In this document: positions 9,712 through 18,679 of the stretch, in pieces
Position numbering within the stretch: the stretch's first letter is position 1
Layout: each line of letters opens with the position of its first letter
NCBI GenBank assembly: GCA_016192145.1
Contig: JACPUT010000013.1
Location: forward strand, 1 to 64,000
DNA length: 64,000 bases
Direction of reading: 5' to 3'
Source of the DNA: Acidobacteriota bacterium
GTDB lineage: Bacteria; Acidobacteriota; Holophagae; Holophagales; Holophagaceae
Program-made: the position numbers and the translations under genes
The notes under the pieces: model-generated
Told to the model about the DNA's origin: nothing
Seen by the model: only the letters and a program-made list of their open reading frames with translations
Databases searched by the model: none

Positions 9712-12318
9712 ATGACCCTGGACCACAAGCTCTGGAGCCACTTCGGCGGCCGGCAACTGCTCGTGGACGCGGGCATCCTGGCGGTGCTGGCGGGGGTGGT
9801 GTCGCTCATGCTGCGCTTTCCCGGAGGCCTGGAGCCCCTGGAAGGGGGCGGGCTCCTGGCGGCCGTGGGCTTCCTGTTGATCCTGGGTCGCCGGGCCCTG
9901 GGCTGGCACCGGGCCATCACCGTGCAGGCCTTCCTGCCCGAGTGGGCCGATCGCATCGCCGGGGGGGATTTCCGAACCGTGGAGCCGCCGCCGGGGTTGG
10001 ATCCGGATCAGCTCCGGGTGGCCGGGGTGCTCAATGCCTGCCTGCGGGAATTGGAGAGCCTGAAGGAGGCCCGGGTGGGCCTCGTGGCCGATCACCTGCG
10101 GGAGTGGGAGGCCGCCGAGGGCCTGCTGAAGAATCTGGAATCCGAGCGGGAGCGGAGCTTCGATTACCAGGAATCCCTGTTGCAGGAGCTCGATTCCTTC
10201 GCCTCGGAGCTCAAGGTGCAGCTGGAGGACACGCAGGTGATGGCCCGGGTGGCCGATCGCCGCCGGGGGCTCGCGGACGCGGCCACATCCTCCCTTGCCT
10301 CCGGGGTGGAGTCCTCCCTGGACACCCTCCGCCTGGGGCTGGAGCGCCAGGAGGAGCTGGTGCAGATCATCCGGGACACGCTCCCCCGGCTGCGGCGGGA
10401 ATCCGAAGCCATGTCCCAGCTGGCGGACCGGGCCACCCGCCGGGCCGCCCGGCTGGGTTCCACGGTCAAGGGGGTCACCTCCCACGGCTCCCAGATGCTG
10501 GAAGGGGTCCAGGAACGCTCCGTGCAGCTCCTCCGCATGCGTGAATTGACCCTGGATCTGAGGGAGCTGGGCGAGGGGCTGCAGCGGCGGGCCCGCCACC
10601 TCAAGCATGAGGGCAGCGAGTCGGAGGGCAGCCTGGATGGGATCCAGGAGAGCCTCCGGGGCATCGACCATGTGGCCAAGCAGACGGGGCTCCTGGCGGT
10701 GAACGCCGCCATCCTCTCCCAGGAGGGCCGAGGCTCCCGGGGCTTCCAGGTCATCGGCAGCAAGATCCGCCTGCTCTCGGAGCAGACGGCCCAGGGCACG
10801 GCGGAGGTGGCGCGGATCCTCGGGGAGCACCGGCTCGGGCGGGAGCGGGACGCCATGGAGGTGTCCTCGCTGGCCGAATCCATCGAACAGATCCACACGC
10901 GGTTGCATGAGCTGATCCTCAACATGGGGCGCATGGAGCACCAGGGGCAGGAGCTGGAGCGCTCCCTCGAGGCGCATCAGGAACTGATCCGCGACTTGGA
11001 TGTGGCGGCCCGGGACACGGTGGAGAGCCTCCAGGAGATCCCTCCCCGGGCGGACACCCTCGGCAACCTGGCGCTGCGGCAGCGGGCCTCCGAGCAGGAA
11101 CTGGAGAACGGCCAGAGTCAATCCCTCAAGCTGATGGACCGCCTCTCGGATGGCGCGGGCGCCCTGATCCGTTCCCAGGAGGAGGCCCACCGGGATCTCT
11201 GGATGGTGGTGGAGCGGCAGGAGTCGCTGCGGCTTTCCAGGGCCTTCCAATCACTCGCCCACGGGCGGCTGAACCAGCTCTGGGAGGAGGCCCGGAACCG
11301 GCGCACGGAGGAGCGGGCCTCCTGGGGCGCCGCCTCGAATCTGCGGGCCCAGCGCGGGCTCATCCTCGGGGGCGCGCCGCCCTTGCCACCGGGGCTTCCC
11401 GGACGCATCGAGGAGGACCGGGTGCTGCTCCGCCTCCTGGAGGAGGATGCCTTCGGCCTGCCCCGCCCGGGGGCGCTGCAGGGGCTGGATTCCAGCGATG
11501 GCGGCAAGACCTGGCGCCTGACCCTCGTGCCCTCCCTGCGGCATGAGGAAGGCCGCCTGGCCCTGCTCGTGGCGCTGCGGGATTCGCTCCACCCGGCGTG
11601 GATCCAGGAACCGGATCTGGTGTTGGGGGACGAGGGCGTGCGCATGTCCCTTCCCTTCGCCTACCCCAACCTGCCCCTCCTGCTCGCGGGGCTGGGGGCC
11701 GAGCTCTCCCTGGTTTCCGGCGTGCCCGATCAGGGCCTGCGGGCCGTCGGGGCGCGTACGCACCTGGAGCTCAGCTTCCTCTGGATCGGCGCGACCATTC
11801 CACCGCACGTGCGCCATCAGGTGCTGCAGGCCATCCATGGCAGCGTCGAGCACCTGCCGGGCCACGAACGGTTCCCCCTCGGGCCCGCGCCGGGCTTTGG
11901 CGGGCCCTGCCCCCGCTGCACGGGGGATGTGGAGACTCGCCAGGGTGAAATCCCGCCGGGCGTGGGCTTCAAGGCCTGGCGCCTGGGCGGGCCCGAAGCT
12001 CCGCTTCCGGCCTGGAGTGCCCGATTGGGTCTGCCGCCCAAGGGGGCCGACGCGGAGGTGGTGCTCGGCCGCGTGCTGCTTCCCTACGCCCGCCCGGAGG
12101 CCCTGCTGCTGGCCCTGGCGCACCCCTCAGCCGGGTTCTTCGATCCCGCGGCGCCGGCGCTGGTGGAGATCGATCGGGAGTTGAAGGCCGAGGTGCTCGC
12201 CCATCCCGGGGAAGCCAGCGCCGCCAAGGCCTGGGAGCTGCTCCGGAGGCTGGAGCGGGGGGGCTGGATCATGCCCCTTCCGAACCACCCGGACGGGGCA
12301 TCCTTTCCGGAATCGTGA
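9712..12318 (+). CDS. Membrane-anchored MCP-signalling-like coiled-coil protein with C-terminal extension
   Basis: N-terminal TM segments; IDHVAKQTGLLAVNAAILSQEGRGSRGFQVIGSKIRLLSEQT resembles an MCP hairpin tip; ~300 aa C-terminal region with CPRC. Confidence 0.7.
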   Translation: MTLDHKLWSHFGGRQLLVDAGILAVLAGVVSLMLRFPGGLEPLEGGGLLAAVGFLLILGRRALGWHRAITVQAFLPEWADRIAGGDFRTVEPPPGLDPDQLRVAGVLNACLRELESLKEARVGLVADHLREWEAAEGLLKNLESERERSFDYQESLLQELDSFASELKVQLEDTQVMARVADRRRGLADAATSSLASGVESSLDTLRLGLERQEELVQIIRDTLPRLRRESEAMSQLADRATRRAARLGSTVKGVTSHGSQMLEGVQERSVQLLRMRELTLDLRELGEGLQRRARHLKHEGSESEGSLDGIQESLRGIDHVAKQTGLLAVNAAILSQEGRGSRGFQVIGSKIRLLSEQTAQGTAEVARILGEHRLGRERDAMEVSSLAESIEQIHTRLHELILNMGRMEHQGQELERSLEAHQELIRDLDVAARDTVESLQEIPPRADTLGNLALRQRASEQELENGQSQSLKLMDRLSDGAGALIRSQEEAHRDLWMVVERQESLRLSRAFQSLAHGRLNQLWEEARNRRTEERASWGAASNLRAQRGLILGGAPPLPPGLPGRIEEDRVLLRLLEEDAFGLPRPGALQGLDSSDGGKTWRLTLVPSLRHEEGRLALLVALRDSLHPAWIQEPDLVLGDEGVRMSLPFAYPNLPLLLAGLGAELSLVSGVPDQGLRAVGARTHLELSFLWIGATIPPHVRHQVLQAIHGSVEHLPGHERFPLGPAPGFGGPCPRCTGDVETRQGEIPPGVGFKAWRLGGPEAPLPAWSARLGLPPKGADAEVVLGRVLLPYARPEALLLALAHPSAGFFDPAAPALVEIDRELKAEVLAHPGEASAAKAWELLRRLERGGWIMPLPNHPDGASFPES

Positions 12319-12529
12319 CGGTTCGCGCCTTCCTGGTGGCCTACGGCGCCACGCGGTGACAGCTTCGATCGGTTCACTCTGGAACGGGGCCCTTTCCCCC
12401 GGGAATGGAATGACCCATCGGTGGCAATGGGGGCCGCTCATCAGCGCCGCGTAACTTCGGCGGGGCGCGCCTTGACCCGCGCGGCGCGGAGCCGATGCTC
12501 GTTCAAACGATCTTTGGGCCACCCGGTGT

Positions 12530-12564
12530 GAGGCAGTCGCGAGCGGATCCCTCGCGGCTGCCTC
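12530..12564. promoter_or_regulatory. Hairpin in the 5' region of tonB-like gene (function unknown)
   Basis: gaggcagtcgcgag-cggatcc-ctcgcggctgcctc near-perfect stem ~100 nt upstream of the CDS at 12664. Confidence 0.4.
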
Positions 12565-12663
12565 AAGGACTATCAGGGGCGCGGATCGCCCTGGGAGTTC
12601 CTGCGAGGGCCCCGCCACCGGGGGGCGCGGATCGTTGCCACCGCCCATCTCAGGAGAGAACCC

Positions 12664-13440
12664 ATGTCCACCCATGCCCCCAGCGGCGGCCTTCGGCCTG
12701 CCCTCCCGCCCACCCTCCAGCCCATGGCCATCGCCCTCGCCGCGCCCCGCACGGACCGGCGTACCGCGCTCCTCGCCAGCGCCGTCGTCTACCTCTTCAT
12801 CCCCGCCGCGCTGATGGCGGCGGGGCGGATGATCCCCCAGGTTTCCATCTCGCGTCCCACCACCGGCGGCGGGGACATCATCTTCGAGCCCACCAGCACC
12901 CCCGTGGTGTTGCCTTCGCCCTCAAGCGGTCCCCGGCCGGCGGTTCCCGCCTTGGCCACTTCCCAGATCCCTTCGGGACCTGCCGTCGTGGACCCGCGCG
13001 TGGAGGAGAACCCCGAGTCCTTGATTCCCAGTTCCACGCTGCCCACGGGCCCCATCGCGCCCCTCGGCAACGGCCCCAGCACCGGGGATCCGCTGGCGAA
13101 GCCCGGAGGCCCTGGCACCGGGCCCTTCGTTCCCGGAACCACGGGTTCCGGTGAGGGCGGCCCCCTGCAGATCAGCAGCGATGCCGTGCGGATCCTCCAC
13201 CAGGACGCGCCCGTCTATCCCACCCTGGCCCGCGCGGCGCGCGTGCAGGGCGACGTGATCGTGCGCATGTTCATCGACACCCGGGGCGTGCCCACCAGCG
13301 TGCGCGTGGAGCAGGGGCATCCGGCACTACGCGCCACCGCGGAACAATCCGCGATGCTCTGGCGGTTCACCGCGGCCCAGGTGAATGGCCAGGCCGTGCC
13401 CGCCACCTTCCTGCTGACTTTGAAGTTCCGGCTGCACTAG
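12664..13440 (+). CDS. Energy transducer TonB family protein
   Basis: Single TM, Pro-rich linker, TonB_C: PVYPTLARAARVQGDVIVRMFIDTRGVPTSVRVEQGHPALRATAEQSAMLWRF. Confidence 0.85.
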   Translation: MSTHAPSGGLRPALPPTLQPMAIALAAPRTDRRTALLASAVVYLFIPAALMAAGRMIPQVSISRPTTGGGDIIFEPTSTPVVLPSPSSGPRPAVPALATSQIPSGPAVVDPRVEENPESLIPSSTLPTGPIAPLGNGPSTGDPLAKPGGPGTGPFVPGTTGSGEGGPLQISSDAVRILHQDAPVYPTLARAARVQGDVIVRMFIDTRGVPTSVRVEQGHPALRATAEQSAMLWRFTAAQVNGQAVPATFLLTLKFRLH

Positions 13441-13448
13441 GAGCGAAC

Positions 13449-14348
13449 ATGCGCATCCCCATCCTGGATCGACTGAATACACCCAGCTCGAAGGCCTGGG
13501 CGGTCGGTGGCACCTGCACCGTTTTGGGAATCCTGATTTTGGGGATTCGCACCTTCCCCACGACGGTGGAAGGACGCCGCCTCCAGAAGACCGTGAGCAT
13601 CGACATGGCGGAGATGTCAGCTTCCGCCATGGAAGCACCGCCTCCTGGAATATCACGGAGGGAGACCGCGGACCTCGCCTTGAAACGGATCCAGAAGGCG
13701 ACCATCCGCCTCGAGGTTGCGGATTTGTTGAAAGCCCGAGAGGCGGTTGCCTTGATGACGGGCGACCTCGGTGGGTACGTCGCCTCGAGCCGTTCGGGAG
13801 ATGCCAACGGGGGCACCGGGTCAGTTCAACTGAACCTCCAGATCCCCTCCGGCCGCTTCGACGAAGCCATGGCTGACCTGGAACGCCAAGGAAAGGTCCT
13901 CCAGGAACAGCGATCCGTGGAGGACATCACCCGGGCTTACGTTGATCTGGAGGCGCGGTTGCGCAACAAGCGTGTCTCCCAGGCTCGCATCCGCGACATC
14001 CTCGCCACTCGCACGGGCAAGATCGCGGATGTCGTGGAAGCGGAGGAGGCCCTCTCGGGGGTAACGGAGGAGATCGAGCGGATGGAGGCTCAGCGCCGGG
14101 TCTACGACCATGAGGTGGCTTTCGGCCTCCTGGATCTCACGTTGCAAGTAAAACCCACCGTGATGGCGGCACCTCCGTGGTGGACGCCACTGAAGGAGGG
14201 GCTGCGCGCTTCCGGAGACACCTTGGCCGGTTCCGCCCTGGGGCTCGCCCAGATCTTCGCCTTCCTTCTCCCCTGGGGGCTGCTGATAACCCCGCTCATC
14301 CTCTGGCTCCGCCGAAAATCGCGGCTCCAATCCCAACCCCAATCCTGA
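13449..14348 (+). CDS. DUF4349-like membrane protein
   Basis: RIQKATIRLEVADLLKAREAVALMTGDLGGYVASS...QIPSGRFDEAMADLERQGKVLQEQRSVEDITRAYVDLEARLRNK; C-terminal TM. Confidence 0.75.
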   Translation: MRIPILDRLNTPSSKAWAVGGTCTVLGILILGIRTFPTTVEGRRLQKTVSIDMAEMSASAMEAPPPGISRRETADLALKRIQKATIRLEVADLLKAREAVALMTGDLGGYVASSRSGDANGGTGSVQLNLQIPSGRFDEAMADLERQGKVLQEQRSVEDITRAYVDLEARLRNKRVSQARIRDILATRTGKIADVVEAEEALSGVTEEIERMEAQRRVYDHEVAFGLLDLTLQVKPTVMAAPPWWTPLKEGLRASGDTLAGSALGLAQIFAFLLPWGLLITPLILWLRRKSRLQSQPQS

Positions 14349-14359
14349 AGGAGCACGTC

Positions 14360-14746
14360 ATGGCTTCGCCCCGCTGTGAACCCAACATCACCCCCCTCAT
14401 CGATATCGTCCTCGTGCTGCTCATCGTGTTCATGGTGATGGTGCCGGGGCTCCAGGTGGCGGCCATCGTGAACCTCCCGGCCAAGGGGACGGGGGGCGCG
14501 GGGCGGCCTCCGCTCAAGGTCAAAATGGATGGCGCGGGCCTCATCAGCGTCGATGGCCAGCCCGTGATCTACCCGGAGCTGCCCCGGGCCGTGGCGGCGG
14601 GCCTGAGGGATCGCTTCGGCCAGGATCGCCGGGCCGTGGTGGCCGTCCATGCGGGCCAGCCCTTCCAACGGGCCGCGGATCTGCTGGACGTGGTGAAGGG
14701 GCTCCACCCGGACGTTACCGTCGCCCTGGTGGAGGCGAAGGAGTGA
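14360..14746 (+). CDS. ExbD/TolR family protein
   Basis: CEPNITPLIDIVLVLLIVFMVMVPGLQ. Confidence 0.9.
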   Translation: MASPRCEPNITPLIDIVLVLLIVFMVMVPGLQVAAIVNLPAKGTGGAGRPPLKVKMDGAGLISVDGQPVIYPELPRAVAAGLRDRFGQDRRAVVAVHAGQPFQRAADLLDVVKGLHPDVTVALVEAKE

Positions 14747-14762
14747 ATGCCATGTAGACTGG

Positions 14763-15138
14763 AGCTGTGGATCAGGGCGCCGCGGGTGGCAACACCTGAG
14801 GAAAGTCCGGACTCCGCAGGGCAGTGGGCCAGCTAACGACTGGGCGGGGCGACCCGACGGAAAGTGCAACAGAGAGCAGACCGCCGATGGCCCCGAAAGG
14901 GGATCAGGTAAGGGTGAAAGGGTGGGGTAAGAGCCCACCGCCGTCCTGGTAACAGGCCGGGCATGGTAAACCCCCCACGGAGCAAGACCAAATAGGCCGG
15001 CGTACTCGAAAGAGCGAGGATTGGCCCGATCGAGCCGGCGGGTAGGTTGCTTGAGGTGGCGAGTGATCGCCATCCCAGAGGAATGGCGCCCCAGACCCCT
15101 AACAAGGTGGGACAGAATCCGGCTTACCGATCCACCAC
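14763..15138 (+). ncRNA. rnpB: RNase P RNA (bacterial type A)
   Basis: gaggaaagtccggactccgcagggcagtg; cgacggaaagtgcaacagagagcagaccgccgatgg; 3' acagaatccggcttac; P1 pairing gtggatc (14767-14773) / gatccac (15129-15135). Confidence 0.95.
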
Positions 15139-15340
15139 GGCCCCCGCAAGGGGGCCGCGCTGGAGGCTCCATCTCCACGGCCCGCAGGGGCGTGGGAGTC
15201 AGGCGGCAGCCTGACGTCAGATGGAGGGGAAGCCGGCCGGCTTACCCTCCATCGATCGCGATGCTCTCGCATCGCTCCCACTCGCCTTTGGCTCGCGGAG
15301 ATGGAGCCTCCCACAACGGCCCCCGCAAGGGGGCGGCGCT
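15137..15340. repeat. Multi-stem-loop element directly after rnpB
   Basis: 25-bp direct repeats (15137-15161, 15316-15340; one mismatch) plus perfect 15-bp inverted repeat ggaggctccatctcc (15162-15176)/ggagatggagcctcc (15297-15311) and internal stem atggaggg-aagccgg-ccggctta-ccctccat. Confidence 0.85.
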
Positions 15341-15719
15341 ACTTGTTCCGGTTGAAGAGGCTCCTGGCGACGAGCAACCCCAGCATCGCCAGGCCGATGT
15401 AGATCGCGGTCATGACCTTGTCGTGGAAGCGTTTCTGCTCGGCGAGGCGCTCGGCGGCCCGGCGTTCCTCGGCATCGCGGCGTTCCTCGGCCGCCCGTTG
15501 CTCCCGCTCTTCGGTCCGGGCCTTTTCAGCTCGCGCGGCCTGCTCCCTTCGGGCGGCTTCGCGTTCCGCCTCGGTGGGTTGGGGCGGGGGGATCGGGTTG
15601 CCGAATCGGTCCCGGGGCACGGGTGCCGTTCCCTCCCGGCCCAGGGTTCCCCTGAGGTCCTGGGCGGGCCCCGTCAAGGCGAGGGGCAGCGCCAAGCCGA
15701 TTGCAGGGAGGATGCGCAT
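15339..15719 (-). CDS. Small secreted/membrane protein with charged coiled coil and C-terminal TM
   Basis: MRILPAIGLALPLALTGPAQ... E/R-rich coiled coil ... VMTAIYIGLAMLGLLVARSLF. Confidence 0.6.
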   Translation of the reverse strand: MRILPAIGLALPLALTGPAQDLRGTLGREGTAPVPRDRFGNPIPPPQPTEAEREAARREQAARAEKARTEEREQRAAEERRDAEERRAAERLAEQKRFHDKVMTAIYIGLAMLGLLVARSLFNRNK

Positions 15720-15951
15720 CATGGAACCAGCTTCCCAGAAATCAAAGGCGATCACGGGTCGAATCCGCTCCTTGAGAACCCAGCTATCCTGAGGGCTCAT
15801 CCTCCGAGTAGGCCTCTGTTCACGCACGGACATCCGACCCCCGCCACCCCTGCCGCAGGTGGGGACGCCATTCGCCGCTGAGGCGGAGGCGGAGGATCGA
15901 TCGGGCCGCCCCGTGCGGCCATGCGAAAGGCATTTTCGGAGACCGACTTCC

Positions 15952-16707
15952 ATGTCGAATGATTTCCTCGGGTTGGCCCGCCGCCTTGAGCGCGCCCAGG
16001 CCCTGCAGAACGACCGTTTCAACGCCGCCAGCGGCGGCCGGTCCCTTTCCATCGGCGGGGGCTTCGCCCACTTCCGTGGCGAGGGCCATCCCCTCAACCA
16101 GGCCCTGGGCCTCATCGAGCCCATCACCGAAGCCGCCCTGGCGGAGGTGGAGGCCTTCCTGGGCTCTCCCACGGTGCTGGAGCTCAGCCCTGCGGCGGAT
16201 CCGGAGCTCTGGCCCCTCCTCGCCCGGCGCGGCTACCGCCTGCATCAATTCCAGCAGCTCTGGGCGCGGCCGCTGGGCGATGAAGCCTGGACCCCCGATC
16301 CCGCCCGGACCCGGGTGGCGGAACCCGCGGAGTCGGACACCTACCACCGCGTGGTGGCGGGCGGCTTCTTCGAGCGGGACGATTGGCGGGACTTCGATCC
16401 GCCCTTCATCACGCCCCTGGGGCTCACCGATGCCTGGGGCTTCCTCGCCTTCATCGACGGCGAACCCGCCGGAGGCGGCATGCTCGGCATCGTTGAGGGC
16501 GTGGCCCTGCTCTCGGGCGATGGGGTGATCCCCCGGTTCCGGGGGCGGGGCCTGCAGAAGGCCCTCATCCGGGCGCGCCTCGCCTTCGCCCGGGCGAGGG
16601 GCTGCGACGTGGCCTGCGCGGGCACGGCGCCCTCCACCGCCAGTCAGCGGTCCTACGAAGCCTGCGGCTTCCGGGCCGCCTATCCGAAGGTGGAGATGGC
16701 CCGGTGA
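15952..16707 (+). CDS. GNAT family N-acetyltransferase
   Basis: LLSGDGVIPRFRGRGLQKALIRARLAFARARGCDVACAGTAPSTASQRSYEACGFR. Confidence 0.85.
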   Translation: MSNDFLGLARRLERAQALQNDRFNAASGGRSLSIGGGFAHFRGEGHPLNQALGLIEPITEAALAEVEAFLGSPTVLELSPAADPELWPLLARRGYRLHQFQQLWARPLGDEAWTPDPARTRVAEPAESDTYHRVVAGGFFERDDWRDFDPPFITPLGLTDAWGFLAFIDGEPAGGGMLGIVEGVALLSGDGVIPRFRGRGLQKALIRARLAFARARGCDVACAGTAPSTASQRSYEACGFRAAYPKVEMAR

Positions 16708-16783
16708 GGGGTTAGGAACAGGATGGACAGGATGGATGGACTGCACGTCGGTCCTTTCATCCTGTTTCAGCGATCATGGAGCG

Positions 16784-17938
16784 ATGCGCCGCCTCCACCC
16801 CAAGACCGCCGCCCTGCTCGTGACGGCCCTGGCCTTCCACGTGGACATGCTCCTGTACTACCTGCTGGTGCCGCTGCTGCCGCGCTACGCCCGGGAGCTG
16901 CACCTCTCCCAGATGCAGGTGAGCGTGCTGTTCGGCTGCTATGCGGTGGCGCTGCTGGCGGCCACCTTCCCGGTGGCGAAATTCACGGATCGCCACGGGC
17001 GGCGGGCGCCCATGCTCTGGGGGCTCATCGGCTTGGCGGGGACGACGCTGATCTTCGCCTTCGCGAAGTCCTACTGGCTGCTGCTCCTGGCCCGCACGCT
17101 GCAGGGGGTGGCGGGGGCCTTCACCTGGCTGCCGGGCATGGCGCTGTTGGCGGATCACTACCCTTCGGATCAGCGGGGCAAGGCCATGGCCACGGCCTTC
17201 GCGGCGGCGAACCTGGGCGTGCTCCTGGGCCCCGCGCTCTCGGGCTTCCTGGATCACCACGTGGGGCCCTTCGCGCCCTATGCGGTGGGCATCGCCTTGG
17301 TGCTGCTGGATGCCGCGGGGCGGGCCTTCCTCCTGCCGGATGTGGAGGCGGTGCGCGAGGAGGCGATCCCCTTGGGGCGGCTGCTGCGCAACCCCGTGAT
17401 CCGGCTCTTCGCCGGGGCCATGGTGCTGGGGTCCGCGCTGTGGGCGTTGCTGGAATCGACCCTGCCCCTGGATATGGATGCGCGCTTGAAGGTGGGTGCC
17501 CCGGCCATCGGCCTCTGCTTCTCCGGCGTGGCCCTGGCCCACACGGCGACCTCGCCCTTCATGGGCGCCCTGTCGGATCGCATCGGGCGGGTGAAGGTGC
17601 TTCGCATCGGGCTCCCCCTCGTGGCGATCCTCCTGCCGCTGCCCGCCATCCTGCCCGGCATCTGGACGGTGGGTCTCGCCATGGCGGCCCTGGGGATCTG
17701 CTGCTCCTTCATCATGAGCCCCTGCAGCCCCGCCATCGCCGATCAGATCGAGGGGATGGACAGCCGGGCCTTCGCCTCGGGCTTCGCCATCCTGAACATC
17801 TCCTACAGCACGGGCATGATCGTGGGGCCCTACCTGGGCGGCGCGCTGGTGACGCTCTTCAACCTGCCGGTGGCCCTGGCGGTGTGCGGCCTCGGCTATG
17901 GCGCCTACCTGTTCGCCACGCGGAGTGTCAGCGCTTGA
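16784..17938 (+). CDS. MFS transporter
   Basis: ~12 hydrophobic segments; VAKFTDRHGRRAPMLWG and SDRIGRVKVL motifs. Confidence 0.9.
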   Translation: MRRLHPKTAALLVTALAFHVDMLLYYLLVPLLPRYARELHLSQMQVSVLFGCYAVALLAATFPVAKFTDRHGRRAPMLWGLIGLAGTTLIFAFAKSYWLLLLARTLQGVAGAFTWLPGMALLADHYPSDQRGKAMATAFAAANLGVLLGPALSGFLDHHVGPFAPYAVGIALVLLDAAGRAFLLPDVEAVREEAIPLGRLLRNPVIRLFAGAMVLGSALWALLESTLPLDMDARLKVGAPAIGLCFSGVALAHTATSPFMGALSDRIGRVKVLRIGLPLVAILLPLPAILPGIWTVGLAMAALGICCSFIMSPCSPAIADQIEGMDSRAFASGFAILNISYSTGMIVGPYLGGALVTLFNLPVALAVCGLGYGAYLFATRSVSA

Positions 17939-18638
17939 TCGCCCGGTAGATCCAGCGCCCCGCGCCGGGGTACCAGGGCTGGCCCGTGAGGCCGGCGTAG
18001 GCGCGCTCCACCCGGAAGCCCGCGCGGTGGAGGATGTCCCGCACTTCGGCATCCGTGGGGATCCAGATGTCATGGCGGAAGTCTTCGCCGTGGACCTTCC
18101 GCTCCGTCCAGATGCGGCGGCCATCGGGGCTCCAGGTCACCCGCTCGGTGTAGTCCTCGTAGGGGAGCCACTGGCCCACCACGTTCTTCAGGAGGGCCTG
18201 CAGCCGCTTGCGGCCCACGAGATCCAGCACCAGCACGCCACCGGGCCTGAGGGCGCGGGCGAAGCCCTGGAGCTGGGCGAGGTTCTCGGCATCCGTGGCG
18301 AAGTAGCCGAAGGAGGTGTAAGCGCAAAGCACCCCCTCGGCACAGGCGGCCCGGAAGGGCAGGGCCCGCAGGTCCAGCCTCGCCACGGGCCCGGGGAACT
18401 CCTCCCGGTGCCGGGCGAGGTTCAGGGCGCTGAGATCGCCACCGATGACCTCCAGTCCCTGGGCTTCGAGGTAGGGACGCAGGCGGCCCCACCCGCAGGG
18501 CAGATCCAGCACGCGGCTGCCGGCCGGCAGATCCAGCATCCGAGCCAGGGCCGGCCCCTCCTCCGCCGCGTCGGCCACCTTGTCTTGGTAGACCGCGAAA
18601 TAGGCGGGGTGGTCGAAATCCTTGACGAACCATTCCAT
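17928..18638 (-). CDS. SAM-dependent methyltransferase
   Basis: GSRVLDLPCGWGRLRPYLEAQGLEVIGGDLSALNLARHR; convergent 11-bp overlap with upstream MFS gene. Confidence 0.85.
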   Translation of the reverse strand: MEWFVKDFDHPAYFAVYQDKVADAAEEGPALARMLDLPAGSRVLDLPCGWGRLRPYLEAQGLEVIGGDLSALNLARHREEFPGPVARLDLRALPFRAACAEGVLCAYTSFGYFATDAENLAQLQGFARALRPGGVLVLDLVGRKRLQALLKNVVGQWLPYEDYTERVTWSPDGRRIWTERKVHGEDFRHDIWIPTDAEVRDILHRAGFRVERAYAGLTGQPWYPGAGRWIYRAIKR

Positions 18639-18679
18639 CCATCCAATGTGGCACATTGAACGATCGTCCCGGAGTTCCC

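Noticed and set aside
8689-11250. 853-aa minus-strand ORF
   Set aside because: Shadow of recO and the MCP-like gene; it even crosses the repeat hairpin at 9502-9655.
14833-15105. 90-aa ORF and neighbours over rnpB
   Set aside because: They lie inside RNase P RNA, which has strong conserved sequence and P1 pairing.
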